Below are positions 46,901 through 55,258 of a stretch of DNA of 64,000 nucleotides, piece by piece. The notes beneath the pieces were generated by a model, which saw only the letters and a program-made list of their open reading frames with translations, did no database searches and was not told the origin of the DNA. The position numbers and the translations under genes were made by a program. Source of the DNA: Yaniella halotolerans DSM 15476 (lineage in GTDB: Bacteria > Actinomycetota > Actinomycetes > Actinomycetales > Micrococcaceae); assembly GCF_000420805.1 (NCBI RefSeq), contig NZ_ATVQ01000005.1, positions 54,234 to 118,233 of the forward strand, in the 5' to 3' direction. Within the stretch, counting starts at the first letter, position 1. Each line of letters opens with the position of its first letter.

Positions 46901-48089
46901 AGACCGTATCCGTCGAGCACGTGCTGGCCTGACCCAGATCATTGAGCCAGCCGATGCTCTTGGCGTGGTTGCTTCTAAAGCATGGGGACCAATCGAGCTT
47001 CTGGACATCATTGAAGGAACCACCCCCTCCCAGCGACAATGGAAAGCCCTGGTAGGAGAATATGCTCAGGACGGTCAGTTCGCGAAGACCCTTCGCAACA
47101 ATCTGGGCAGGGCAATTGAGCGGTGGAGACGAAAAAGCAGCTATCTCAAACCAGAACAGGCATTGGACTACATCCACAACCTGGGCGGAAGGCTCGTGAT
47201 CCCTGAGGATGCTGAATGGCCCGCTGCGCTCGCAGACTTGGAATCAACCGAGCCAATAGGTCTGTGGACTCTCGGCGAGAGAACTGTGCCACCAGTGGAT
47301 AACATCGTCGGACTGGTGGGCTCGCGGGAGGCTACGAGCTACGGTGACCAAGCAACACGGATGTTGGCTCAGAAGGCACGGAAAATGGGGCTGACAGTAC
47401 TGTCAGGTGGCGCCTACGGTATTGACGCCCAAGCCCATCATCAAGCGCTCGAAACGCCGGGGCAGCATGTCGCCACGATCGCCGTGCTAGCCGGGGGACT
47501 GGACCGACTTTATCCAGCCGGAAATATAGAACTCCTTCGAAAAATTGCCCGCCAGGGTCTGTTGATTTCTGAGATGCCGCCAGGGATGCGTCCGAACCGC
47601 TATCGATTCTTGAATCGAAACCGCCTGATCGCAGCATTAGCGCGCGCAACGATTGTGGTGGAAGCACGTTATCGCTCTGGAGCTCTCAACACTGCTAACC
47701 ATGCTCACGACCTGAACAGGACAGTTGGCGCAGTGCCGGGGCCTATTAACGTGCCGAGTTCTGCCGGATGTCACCGACTCATTAAAGAGACACCAACGCT
47801 GTTGGTAGACGACGCGACGGACCTAGGCCGAATGTATGAACCCTTGGTTGCTGAAGAACAAACGTCGAACGAGCATGATCATCAACGCAGCTTCGATATG
47901 TTGTCTACAGAAGAAATGCTGGTATTCGAAGCCCTCCCATTAAAGGACCGAACGAATATCCAACACCTATGTGAGATCACCGGACTTGCAGTGCCCAGTA
48001 TTACTGGAATTCTCACGAAATTGTCCCGACATGACTTAGCAGATTACGATGAACATGGGTGGAGAAAAGCAAAGAACGTTGTGGCGTGA
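46893..48089 (+). CDS. dprA: DNA-processing protein DprA
   Basis: DprA loads RecA on incoming single strands. From ATG 46893 the 398-residue protein has the Rossmann-like DprA domain: GLVGSREATSYGDQATRMLA, TVLSGGAYGIDAQAHHQAL, LISEMPPGMRPNRYRFLNRN and VVVEARYRSGALNTANHAH. A winged-helix C-terminus follows (ITGLAVPSITGILTKLSRHD). The start is set where the family sequence begins; an upstream in-frame ATG at 46749 lies inside yifB. In actinobacteria it is normally next to xerC; here minus-strand glycan genes lie between. Confidence 0.94.
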   Translation: MCEDRIRRARAGLTQIIEPADALGVVASKAWGPIELLDIIEGTTPSQRQWKALVGEYAQDGQFAKTLRNNLGRAIERWRRKSSYLKPEQALDYIHNLGGRLVIPEDAEWPAALADLESTEPIGLWTLGERTVPPVDNIVGLVGSREATSYGDQATRMLAQKARKMGLTVLSGGAYGIDAQAHHQALETPGQHVATIAVLAGGLDRLYPAGNIELLRKIARQGLLISEMPPGMRPNRYRFLNRNRLIAALARATIVVEARYRSGALNTANHAHDLNRTVGAVPGPINVPSSAGCHRLIKETPTLLVDDATDLGRMYEPLVAEEQTSNEHDHQRSFDMLSTEEMLVFEALPLKDRTNIQHLCEITGLAVPSITGILTKLSRHDLADYDEHGWRKAKNVVA

Positions 48090-48423
48090 TTCTGTTGCCA
48101 GCCCAGAATTTGACTCAATTAGACCTCACGTATTGACTAAACTGTAGCTCTAAAATGTTAAATATGGTTGAGTTGCTTGCCGGTTTAAGAGGACTGCAGA
48201 CATCCCCTTCATTCGAGCTGATAAGTGGGAGAACGGTACACTTGAGTGGTCATCAAAGGACGGTCTAAGTAAAGGTAGTCGATGAGTCCACGTAAATCGA
48301 GAGCACATGTTAGATTATCGACAATACGAAACTCTCTTGTCCATTCAGGGCATAAAGTTGATTGTATTCTTTTAGCTTCGGTGTTGTATGATACAGCTTC
48401 AACGCCCAAAATTTGCGTCGCCG
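48090..48423. other. Gap after dprA with a possible gene remnant
   Basis: The 334 bases contain one minus-strand frame (about 48209-48430, reading LTATQILGVEAVSYNTEAKR and on) of about 72 codons. It begins at a stop and lacks a clear start, and overlaps the next gene's end. I do not recognise it. It could be a fragment of a larger decayed gene. Confidence 0.35.
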
Positions 48424-48909
48424 TTAGTTGTCAGCAGTAGGCAGGGAGACCGATTTTAGCGCGGAAAGATCATTTTGAATTGCATCAATCTGATCCCGAA
48501 TTACCGCAATATCGTCAAAAGCATGTATTTCTAGTTTGTCAGGTTTTTCAGAATCAATATCGGCAAACACACGCCGTATTTCATCGGTATTCGTGTCGAG
48601 TAGAAATATGATGTCATCGAGCTTTTTAGCCTGGACAGAAAGTTTCTTAAGATGCGCTTGCTTAGACATGGATCTAAGGATCTGTTCTTGATTACGAATT
48701 GAGGTCTCCAACCGCCTCTTCAAAAACGCATTCGACCTATAGTGTCTTACTGCGAGCCACAATACAGAGGATATAACAGCACACACTATTATCAGTGGAG
48801 CTGTAATTTGTAGCATGGAGCTGTCGAAGAGTGTCCAACTCATGATGAGCAATATGACGAGGATGCTCTCTAGCAAGACGAATGATTTCACACTGGCGAA
48901 TGATTTCAT
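48424..48909 (-). CDS. Small two-TM coiled-coil protein coupled to a glycosyltransferase
   Basis: Not recognised. The 161-residue product begins with two membrane helices (FVLLESILVILLIMSW and ITAPLIIVCAVISSVLWLAV). A coiled-coil part follows (NQEQILRSMSKQAHLKKLSV, then IRDQIDAIQNDLSALKS). Its ATG overlaps the stop of the upstream glycosyltransferase as ATGA. Size, two-helix plan, coiled coil and coupling match the protein at 40127-40540 at a separate locus, although the sequences are not clearly alike. A partner role for its glycosyltransferase is inference. Confidence 0.72.
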   Translation of the reverse strand: MKSFASVKSFVLLESILVILLIMSWTLFDSSMLQITAPLIIVCAVISSVLWLAVRHYRSNAFLKRRLETSIRNQEQILRSMSKQAHLKKLSVQAKKLDDIIFLLDTNTDEIRRVFADIDSEKPDKLEIHAFDDIAVIRDQIDAIQNDLSALKSVSLPTADN

Positions 48910-50678
48910 ACCGAGGTCCTTTTTAATTTCGTACGCTGAATGAAGTTTAATAACGTGATAAACGTTCGAGCAGATGTGCTACTAAAATCCTGTGAACGGG
49001 ACCATTGGCAATTTGCCTTCGAAATTTGGCGCCAAACTACCGGGTTACGGTATAAATTGCGGGACAAATTAGAGAGATCCATGGCATCTCTAAATCCCAC
49101 CGAAACCAGATTAGAATGTTGGTTTTCTGATGCCTCTGTAATTCTTTGTAATACTGGCACGCCGTGACGCGTAGCATCGATGATGCTCTCCGGGTAAGAA
49201 ATACTCGTGGATAAGAGTATAGCTAAACGCACAGTTAGCAGTCGAGGGACAAGCTTGGTTTGCTCCAAGCACCAAATTTCATCGATTCCAGGGGGAGCCT
49301 CGACTTTACTGTCGGGATCTTGGCTGGCATAAATTTTCGCCTCGGGTATGGCTGACCGAACTGCGCGCAAAAAATCTGGAAAATCGTCCCCCACTAATTT
49401 GGGATCCGTCAGCTGAGCAGCGTCGCCAACATACACTCCTTTCGAAGTGTCAAACTGGGCTAAAGGCCGGGGAGGGAAAGGCTCGAAACCGGGAAGCTCG
49501 ATTGGTGTATGCCCCAGCGCGCTGTAATCGAGCTTTGAAATCCAGCTGTCACTGAATACGCCCATTCGTACCAACCCAGAGAATCGCTCATTCCATATAC
49601 TCAATTGATCAAGCGTTTCATGTCCGGGTTCGTGTGCAGCGGCTGATTGGACAAGAACAGGGGTTCCGGATCGCGCATAATGTTCGACGACGCTATGGAC
49701 TCGTTGCAAGTTGAGGTCACTAGCGAATACGAGAGCTAGGTCTGGATCAACAAAGCGATGAGGCTCGGTGGACAGAAGATGCCTTGACTCAATAAGACAT
49801 CCATGCGCCCGCAACAGCTCCTCAGTAGTTGATGCCTCTTTGCTCAGCCGGCCACCGGTGCCCAGACGCTCATCGATCGCGTCGTAAATATTGATGCGTG
49901 TGGCTTGTCCCCGTTTTGCTTCTATCTTTTCTAATCTCGGCCATGGGGAGTTCTCTTTAACAATTTTTGTTACTGTGTCAGCCACGTTGAGACTTTGACG
50001 AGCTGAAGGGTGCTTTCTGAGAGAAGCTTCTGAGATTGACTCAGTGGTTTTCAACGGCGAAGCTTCTCGGGCTCGATGCGCAAGTACGATCATGGGTACT
50101 ATTTGTTTTCTTGCAGCAAGCGCAACAAAAACATCTGCCATGTTGGGGACCCTAAAATCCGCAAAGTCAAGACGTAGTGTGTCGGTATGAAAACCACTAG
50201 CACCGGTTCCTAAAACGTGTACGGGAATATCTTCCTCGACAGCACGGAAATATGTGAAAGTCTTCCGAGAATTTTGACTGTAGTAATCATTGAACGGCTC
50301 TAGAATAATTGAGCCGTGCCAGCCGACTATCGCCTTCCTCTCATATCGCTCTATGCCAGAAAGTAAATTAGAGACGTGGTATTTAGCGTAGGCGATGTCG
50401 TCATCAACTGTGATGTAGTAGCCTGTGAAGCCGTCTAGGAAAGCAAATTTCCCCCGATCTCCAAGATCCGGACCCGTGTAGAATTTTACGTTATTCGGAA
50501 CGGTACGGCATTGTCTCGGTACGCTAGCCATTTGGTTCAGGTATACAAACACTTCATCGACTTGTGGCGCGATGCGATTGAGGACTCTGGCCAAAGTTGA
50601 CTCACGTCCTGGCATTGTCGCGATACCAACACGAATCGTATCTCGATAATGCGTCGAATTCCGGCTTAGTTCCTTCAT
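48906..50678 (-). CDS. Glycosyltransferase with GT2-like N-terminal and GT-B-like C-terminal parts
   Basis: The 590-residue protein begins with a GT-A-like domain: VGIATMPGRESTLARVLNRI, VDEVFVYLN, the metal-binding YITVDDDIAYAKYH and IVGWHGSIILEPF. The VDDDI motif and MPGRE start suit a GT2-related family. The C-terminal half (about 300-590) resembles a GT-B sugar-nucleotide half: ALVFASDLNLQRVHSVVEHY and SYPESIIDATRHGVPVLQRI. Specificity is unknown. The start overlaps a small upstream gene as ATGA, and the stop overlaps the two-TM gene as ATGA. It sits between dprA and xerC, which are adjacent in many actinobacteria. Confidence 0.8.
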   Translation of the reverse strand: MKELSRNSTHYRDTIRVGIATMPGRESTLARVLNRIAPQVDEVFVYLNQMASVPRQCRTVPNNVKFYTGPDLGDRGKFAFLDGFTGYYITVDDDIAYAKYHVSNLLSGIERYERKAIVGWHGSIILEPFNDYYSQNSRKTFTYFRAVEEDIPVHVLGTGASGFHTDTLRLDFADFRVPNMADVFVALAARKQIVPMIVLAHRAREASPLKTTESISEASLRKHPSARQSLNVADTVTKIVKENSPWPRLEKIEAKRGQATRINIYDAIDERLGTGGRLSKEASTTEELLRAHGCLIESRHLLSTEPHRFVDPDLALVFASDLNLQRVHSVVEHYARSGTPVLVQSAAAHEPGHETLDQLSIWNERFSGLVRMGVFSDSWISKLDYSALGHTPIELPGFEPFPPRPLAQFDTSKGVYVGDAAQLTDPKLVGDDFPDFLRAVRSAIPEAKIYASQDPDSKVEAPPGIDEIWCLEQTKLVPRLLTVRLAILLSTSISYPESIIDATRHGVPVLQRITEASENQHSNLVSVGFRDAMDLSNLSRNLYRNPVVWRQISKANCQWSRSQDFSSTSARTFITLLNFIQRTKLKRTSV

Positions 50679-50872
50679 GGACGCTCTTGCTTTCGTTCCG
50701 ACTTATGAGGAGGTCTAAAGGCAAGCGCGAGAGGTCTAACAACTCCATCACGTTGAAGCCTACTCATCTCACGAGGACTCAGCGCTTCGACGGGTACTGG
50801 CTGTGGAAATTTTCTTGAGCCCCTTCGTGTTCCAATCGCTAGCGCTATTAGGCCAATGACGGAACTGTTCAT
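50675..50872 (-). CDS. Possible small protein upstream of glycosyltransferase
   Basis: A short frame with start candidates ATG 50899 or ATG 50872 and a stop that overlaps the next start as ATGA. From 50872 it is 65 residues: a short hydrophobic start (SSVIGLIALAIG) followed by a basic Pro-rich tail (RRGSRKFPQPVPVEALSPRE). No family match. ATGA coupling is the main reason to accept it. It may be a membrane-anchored peptide or a chance frame. Confidence 0.4.
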   Translation of the reverse strand: MNSSVIGLIALAIGTRRGSRKFPQPVPVEALSPREMSRLQRDGVVRPLALAFRPPHKSERKQERP

Positions 50873-50899
50873 CTCTCGAAACTGAGTACTATAGCCCAT

Positions 50900-51802
50900 T
50901 TAACGTTACGCCCCCACGACTTAAAATATTGTGTTTTCTAGAATTATCTGCGTATAAAGCATCTACTATATTCCCATGTCTACCGGTCGGAAGTCGAAGG
51001 TATGACGGACGGTCGGTTTCCTGGGAGCTGCTTAAATAGGATTTACCTAGCTAATTCGATATTTGGCAAAAACAGTAGCCTGTTCACGACTGAATGACAC
51101 TACTAGGCCTACAATTTTCGGGTGCCCCGAAACTTGCTTCACTGGACAACTGCCACTAATTCTCTATCGAAATAGTGAGTTCTGAATTTGCTGTTTCGCA
51201 TTCTGAGGTGAGCCCATATATCCAATTTCGCCGATGAATTAAGTTCTTCTACTTCTGCGCTGGTTGTTTTTCTTGTCCGAGAAGTCTCGTACTAATCTTA
51301 ACCATCGTCCATAAGTTGGACTGACAAAAAGGGTTATCACTAGTTGTGAAACAGCTTAGGCCAACGACAAATGGGGCAACTGCAAGATCAGAGGCGATTA
51401 GCAACGTCAATGACCCGACCTAGTGGAAGCAGTGGTGTATCAAGGGTGGTGGGTCCTTATATTCGACTTGAACAGCTTGTTGCAGGATCGCCTGTGGAGT
51501 GGTGGCTATAGTTTTAATCGATACATAACTACGTGTAGGCGATAGGGCTGAATTCTTGATTCTTGAGAGTCCCTGTCGACGCGATGAGAAAGCGTTCTTA
51601 CCGTTGGACCAGTGGCATTAACGGAGCTGCTATTTTTCGTCTGATGCGATCTGGACGGCCGATCATCCTGGAGTATAGCGATGATGAACTGCGGCTTTCT
51701 GGTGGCATAAGGATTTGTCATAAGGTTGATATCAATTCCCTGGCGAGCCCAGGATGGAGCTCATGTCCGACTTCGTTATCGTTGAAAGGTAGGTGTTACA
51801 GT
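50900..51802. other. About 900 bases between glycan island and xerC, no supported gene
   Basis: The only frame of note runs into xerC from 51563 and has no family sequence before 51803. Composition is irregular, with AT-rich runs (such as TTAAAATATTGTGTTTTC). Any remnant is too decayed to name. It is the longest gene-free stretch besides 34020-34946. Confidence 0.4.
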
Positions 51803-52762
51803 ATGCCCCCCGCAAGTAGTACCTCATCTCAGGATGCAGAACTCATAGAAGAGTACTGCTATCACTTGGCACATGAGCTGAACCGTTCAGAGCATACAAT
51901 TCGGTCATACCGTTCGGACCTTACGGGGCTTGCATCAGACCTGCAATCAGTCCCCGCCCAAGAGACAGATTCAATTTTTCGCCAGCTGACGCTGGACGAT
52001 TTACGGCAATGGCTAGGTCAACTGACTAGACACGGCATGAGCCGAACAACTCTGGCGCGCAAAAGCACCTCTGTGCGGCAATTTATGGCGTGGTTAGTAC
52101 GCCAGGGGATACGTGAAGACGATCCGGCCGCACGCCTCGTTGCTTCTAAGAAAGCGTCGCATCTGCCTGACACCCTCTCCCAAGCACAGATGCGACAAGC
52201 ACTAGAAGGTTTGGAAGTCAGAGTATCTGAAGCAGACCCCAAGAACGGGGGCCCCGTGGCCCTGCGGAACATAGCGATGGTCGAGATGCTGTACTCCACC
52301 GGCATTCGCGTTGCGGAACTTGAGGGCCTTGATATTGATGACGTAGATTTTTCTCGGTCGACGATCAAGGTAACCGGTAAGGGCAAAAAGCAGCGCGTGG
52401 TACCCCTGACCCGGCCCGCTGTGAAGACTCTCGACACCTGGCTCAAGCAAGGCCGGGTGCATATGGTCGCCGAGAACCACCACACTCCAGCCGTTTTTCT
52501 CGGCGTACGTGGAAAACGTATCGGGGCGCGACAGATTCGGGAAGTTGTCAACGACGTACTCCGAGAGCTCGGCAATACGTCGGCCTCGGGTGTGCACGTC
52601 CTGCGACACACAGCAGCAACACATCTACTGGACGGTGGCGCAGATCTGCGCTCTGTGCAGGAGTTGCTTGGCCACGAGTCACTGCAAACCACGCAACTGT
52701 ACACCCACGTCTCGATTGACCGACTCCGGCAGGGTTATAACCAGGCGCATCCTCGAGCATAA
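51803..52762 (+). CDS. xerC: Tyrosine recombinase XerC
   Basis: XerC resolves chromosome dimers at dif with XerD. From ATG 51803 the 319-residue protein has the N-terminal SAM-like core-binding domain (EYCYHLAHELNRSEHTIRSY) and the catalytic domain. Active-site residues: arginine in YSTGIRVAELEGLD, lysine in GKGKKQRVVPL, HVLRHTAATHLLDGGADLRS, histidine in LLGHESLQTTQLY, and Tyr300 in QLYTHVS. ATG 51803 is favoured by AAAGGTAGG upstream and the end of family similarity. XerC rather than XerD follows from the dprA neighbourhood. Confidence 0.9.
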   Translation: MPPASSTSSQDAELIEEYCYHLAHELNRSEHTIRSYRSDLTGLASDLQSVPAQETDSIFRQLTLDDLRQWLGQLTRHGMSRTTLARKSTSVRQFMAWLVRQGIREDDPAARLVASKKASHLPDTLSQAQMRQALEGLEVRVSEADPKNGGPVALRNIAMVEMLYSTGIRVAELEGLDIDDVDFSRSTIKVTGKGKKQRVVPLTRPAVKTLDTWLKQGRVHMVAENHHTPAVFLGVRGKRIGARQIREVVNDVLRELGNTSASGVHVLRHTAATHLLDGGADLRSVQELLGHESLQTTQLYTHVSIDRLRQGYNQAHPRA

Positions 52763-52967
52763 AAGCAGATAGAATATGCGAGTCACATTGCTGTTCTTTT
52801 AGCTGCAGGACGGCGAGGTTAGCGACATTGTGAAGAGTTACGTGATTTATCGTAGCGCTGGTGGCTATAATGAGACCGATCAGGCATAATGGTTGCTGTC
52901 AGAACATGCAAGATCTCTTCTTGAGTGGTCGTAGGGGAAGACGTACCGCTAACAATGGAGGATCGGA

Positions 52968-53471
52968 ATGTCTGGCATTGACGCAAGAGGTGTACTTTAC
53001 GTGCACTCTGCCCCTGCAGCCCTCTGCCCACATATTGAGTGGGCAGTCGGGGCTGCTTTGGGTGCCCAGGAACAACTTGAATGGGAAGCTCAGCCCGCAG
53101 CGCCTGGAACCTATCGCGCCGAAATCAATTGGATGGCGCAACAAGGTAGCGGCGCAAAATTAGCCTCGTCACTTCGAGGCTGGGCGCATCTTCGTTACGA
53201 AATTACGGAAGAAGCCTCTGAAGGCTCTGACGGATCGCGCTGGTCCCATACACCCGAACTGGGCATTTTCCATGCCACCACGGATGTCACCGGCAACATC
53301 ATGGTTTCAGAAGATCGCATTCGCTACGCCTATGAGCAGGCCAACGGCGACCCTTCAGCTGTGTACCACGAATTGTCATTAGCTTTGGGCGAGTCCTGGG
53401 ATGAGGAACTCGAACCATTCCGCCAAGCAGCAGATGGCGCCAATGTGCGCTGGTTGCACCAGGTCGGCTAA
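52968..53471 (+). CDS. DUF3145 family protein
   Basis: The 167-residue product matches the actinobacterial DUF3145 family: GVLYVHSAPAALCPHIEWAV, WEAQPAAPGTYRAEINWM, RGWAHLRYEITEEASEGSDG and LGIFHATTDVTGNIMVSEDR. Function unknown. It is convergent with fabF, and its neighbourhood in fatty-acid synthesis is conserved in the order. ATG 52968 follows GGAGG at suitable spacing. Confidence 0.92.
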   Translation: MSGIDARGVLYVHSAPAALCPHIEWAVGAALGAQEQLEWEAQPAAPGTYRAEINWMAQQGSGAKLASSLRGWAHLRYEITEEASEGSDGSRWSHTPELGIFHATTDVTGNIMVSEDRIRYAYEQANGDPSAVYHELSLALGESWDEELEPFRQAADGANVRWLHQVG

Positions 53472-53490
53472 CCGCTAACCGATCCTTCAT

Positions 53491-53548
53491 AACGACAATG
53501 GAGGTCCGTCTCCTACTTGCGTAGGCAACAGACCTCCATTGAGTCGTT
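53491..53548. terminator. Bidirectional terminator between DUF3145 and fabF
   Basis: CAATGGAGGTC (53496-53506) pairs with GACCTCCATTG (53531-53541), extended by AACGAC/GTCGTT. T-rich ends on the right side and A-rich on the left let it serve both convergent genes. Confidence 0.8.
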
Positions 53549-53558
53549 TAAAATCGGC

Positions 53559-54803
53559 CTAGTAGCTGCGGAACGCTACGACAGAGTTATGGCCTCCAAA
53601 ACCGAATGAGTTGCTCAGTGCGGCAATATCACCGGAAGGCAGCTCGCCTGGTTTACCGTGGACAACATTCATCGGAATATCAGGATCCGGGTTATCCAAG
53701 TTGATAGTGACCGGAGTCTTGCGATGGTAAAGCGACAGGACCGTGAAAATTGCTTCGAGTGCACCAGATGCACCTAGGAGGTGGCCGGTCTGGGATTTGG
53801 TCGCTGATACCAAGATATCGTCGAGGTGGTCACCGAAGACCGTCTTCATTGCGACGTACTCTGGGCGATCTCCAACCGGTGTTGAGGTGGCATGAGCGTT
53901 CACGTGCACAACGTCTGTTAGCTCGATGTCATCACTAGCCATTGCTGCGCGAAGAGCCCGGGATGCGCCCAAGCCTTCTGGTTCAGGGGCGGTAATGTGG
54001 TAGGCGTCTGAAGTTACCGCCGAGCCAGCTAATACCGCGTAGATTTCAGCTCCGCGGGCACGTGCATGTTCTTCTGATTCAATGACAAGAGCGCCAGCGC
54101 CTTCACCGAGAACAAAGCCATCACGATCAACGTCATATGGACGTGAAGCCGCTTGTGGGTCGTCATTCCGTTTCGACAGTGCCTGCATGGCAGCGAAGCC
54201 TGCGATTGGTAGTGGGTGGATGGCAGCTTCAGCCCCACCGGTAACTACTACATCGGCCTGTCCAGTTTCGATTAGGCGTCGTGCGTTGTCCATAGCTTCC
54301 GTACCTGAAGCACACGCAGAGACTGTGGTCATAGCACCACCGCGGGCAGAGAGATCCATCGAGATCGCTGCTGCAGCACCGTTTGGCATGAGCATGGGAA
54401 CAGTCATCGGCAAGACGCGACGAGGGCCGCGTTCACGCAGATTGTCCCACGAGTCGAGCAGGGTCCATACGCCACCGACGCCGGTCCCGAACGCAACGGC
54501 CAGACGATCTGTATCGATATCGTCGGTCGATATACCGGAGTGTGCCCAGGCTTCACGTGCAGCTACTAGACCCATTTGCGTGGTTGGATCCATGCGACGT
54601 GCTTCTACACGGGAAAGAACTTCTTTTGGATCGTTGGTGAGCTGCGCAGCAAAGGTTACTGGCAGGTCGTACTCTTGTACCCAGTCTTTTTCGATTGGCC
54701 GCGCACCAGAGGTACCTGCCAGGGCGTTCGCCCACATGGTCTCTACATCTCCACCAATTGGGGAAGTAGCTCCAAGACCGGTAATTACGGCTTTACGGGT
54801 CAT
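53559..54803 (-). CDS. fabF: 3-oxoacyl-ACP synthase II
   Basis: FabF condenses malonyl-ACP with acyl-ACP. From ATG 54803 the protein has 414 residues. The catalytic triad is Cys164 in TVSACASGTEAM, the histidine in VNAHATSTPVGD and the histidine in KSQTGHLLGASGALEA. ATG 54803 is chosen because GAGG sits eight bases before it; ATG 54809 would be only two bases from that site. It ends the fasR-fabD-fabH-acpP-fabF operon, with a terminator behind it. Confidence 0.95.
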   Translation of the reverse strand: MTRKAVITGLGATSPIGGDVETMWANALAGTSGARPIEKDWVQEYDLPVTFAAQLTNDPKEVLSRVEARRMDPTTQMGLVAAREAWAHSGISTDDIDTDRLAVAFGTGVGGVWTLLDSWDNLRERGPRRVLPMTVPMLMPNGAAAAISMDLSARGGAMTTVSACASGTEAMDNARRLIETGQADVVVTGGAEAAIHPLPIAGFAAMQALSKRNDDPQAASRPYDVDRDGFVLGEGAGALVIESEEHARARGAEIYAVLAGSAVTSDAYHITAPEPEGLGASRALRAAMASDDIELTDVVHVNAHATSTPVGDRPEYVAMKTVFGDHLDDILVSATKSQTGHLLGASGALEAIFTVLSLYHRKTPVTINLDNPDPDIPMNVVHGKPGELPSGDIAALSNSFGFGGHNSVVAFRSY

Positions 54804-54937
54804 ATCCATTGCCTCAATTACTTGATGGCCCGTCAGGGGCCGAGTTTTTCATATTTTGTGAAGGATAGGCGGCCTGCGGGGCCGGGAGAGTTCCCGGCCC
54901 ACCGCTCATGGCGGACACGAAAGTCCGACCGGTTCCG

Positions 54938-55180
54938 TTAGGAAGCGTTCGCGATGAAATCAACAGCGTCCTGAACGGTCTTGAGGTTTTTGACTTCCTC
55001 ATCTGGAATCTTCACGTCGAATTTTTCTTCGGCGTTGACAACGATGGTCATCATCGAGATCGAGTCGATGTCGAGGTCATCGGTGAAGTTTTTGTCCAGC
55101 TGGACTTCTTCAGTTTCCAGGCCGGTTTCTTCGTTGACGATTTCGGCCAGGCCAGCCAGGATGTCTTCTTTATTAGCCAT
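54938..55180 (-). CDS. acpP: Acyl carrier protein
   Basis: The 80-residue acidic protein carries growing acyl chains on phosphopantetheine at Ser40 (DLDIDSISMMTIVV). TDDLDIDS and FDVKIPDEEVKNLKTVQD are typical. AAGGAG lies six bases before ATG 55180. It lies 135 bases before fabF within the fatty-acid operon. Confidence 0.97.
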   Translation of the reverse strand: MANKEDILAGLAEIVNEETGLETEEVQLDKNFTDDLDIDSISMMTIVVNAEEKFDVKIPDEEVKNLKTVQDAVDFIANAS

Positions 55181-55258
55181 GAGCAGCTCCTTAAATAGAC
55201 GTGCAACGTTACTCGTGCACGGGTTTGTACAATTTCGTGGTCAGTGCAGGGCGCAGAC

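Noticed and set aside
52018..52704. 228-codon minus-strand frame opposite xerC
   Set aside because: Serine- and arginine-rich low-complexity translation, fully inside a gene with clear catalytic residues.
54082..54825. 247-codon plus-strand frame opposite fabF
   Set aside because: Shadow of fabF; no motif.
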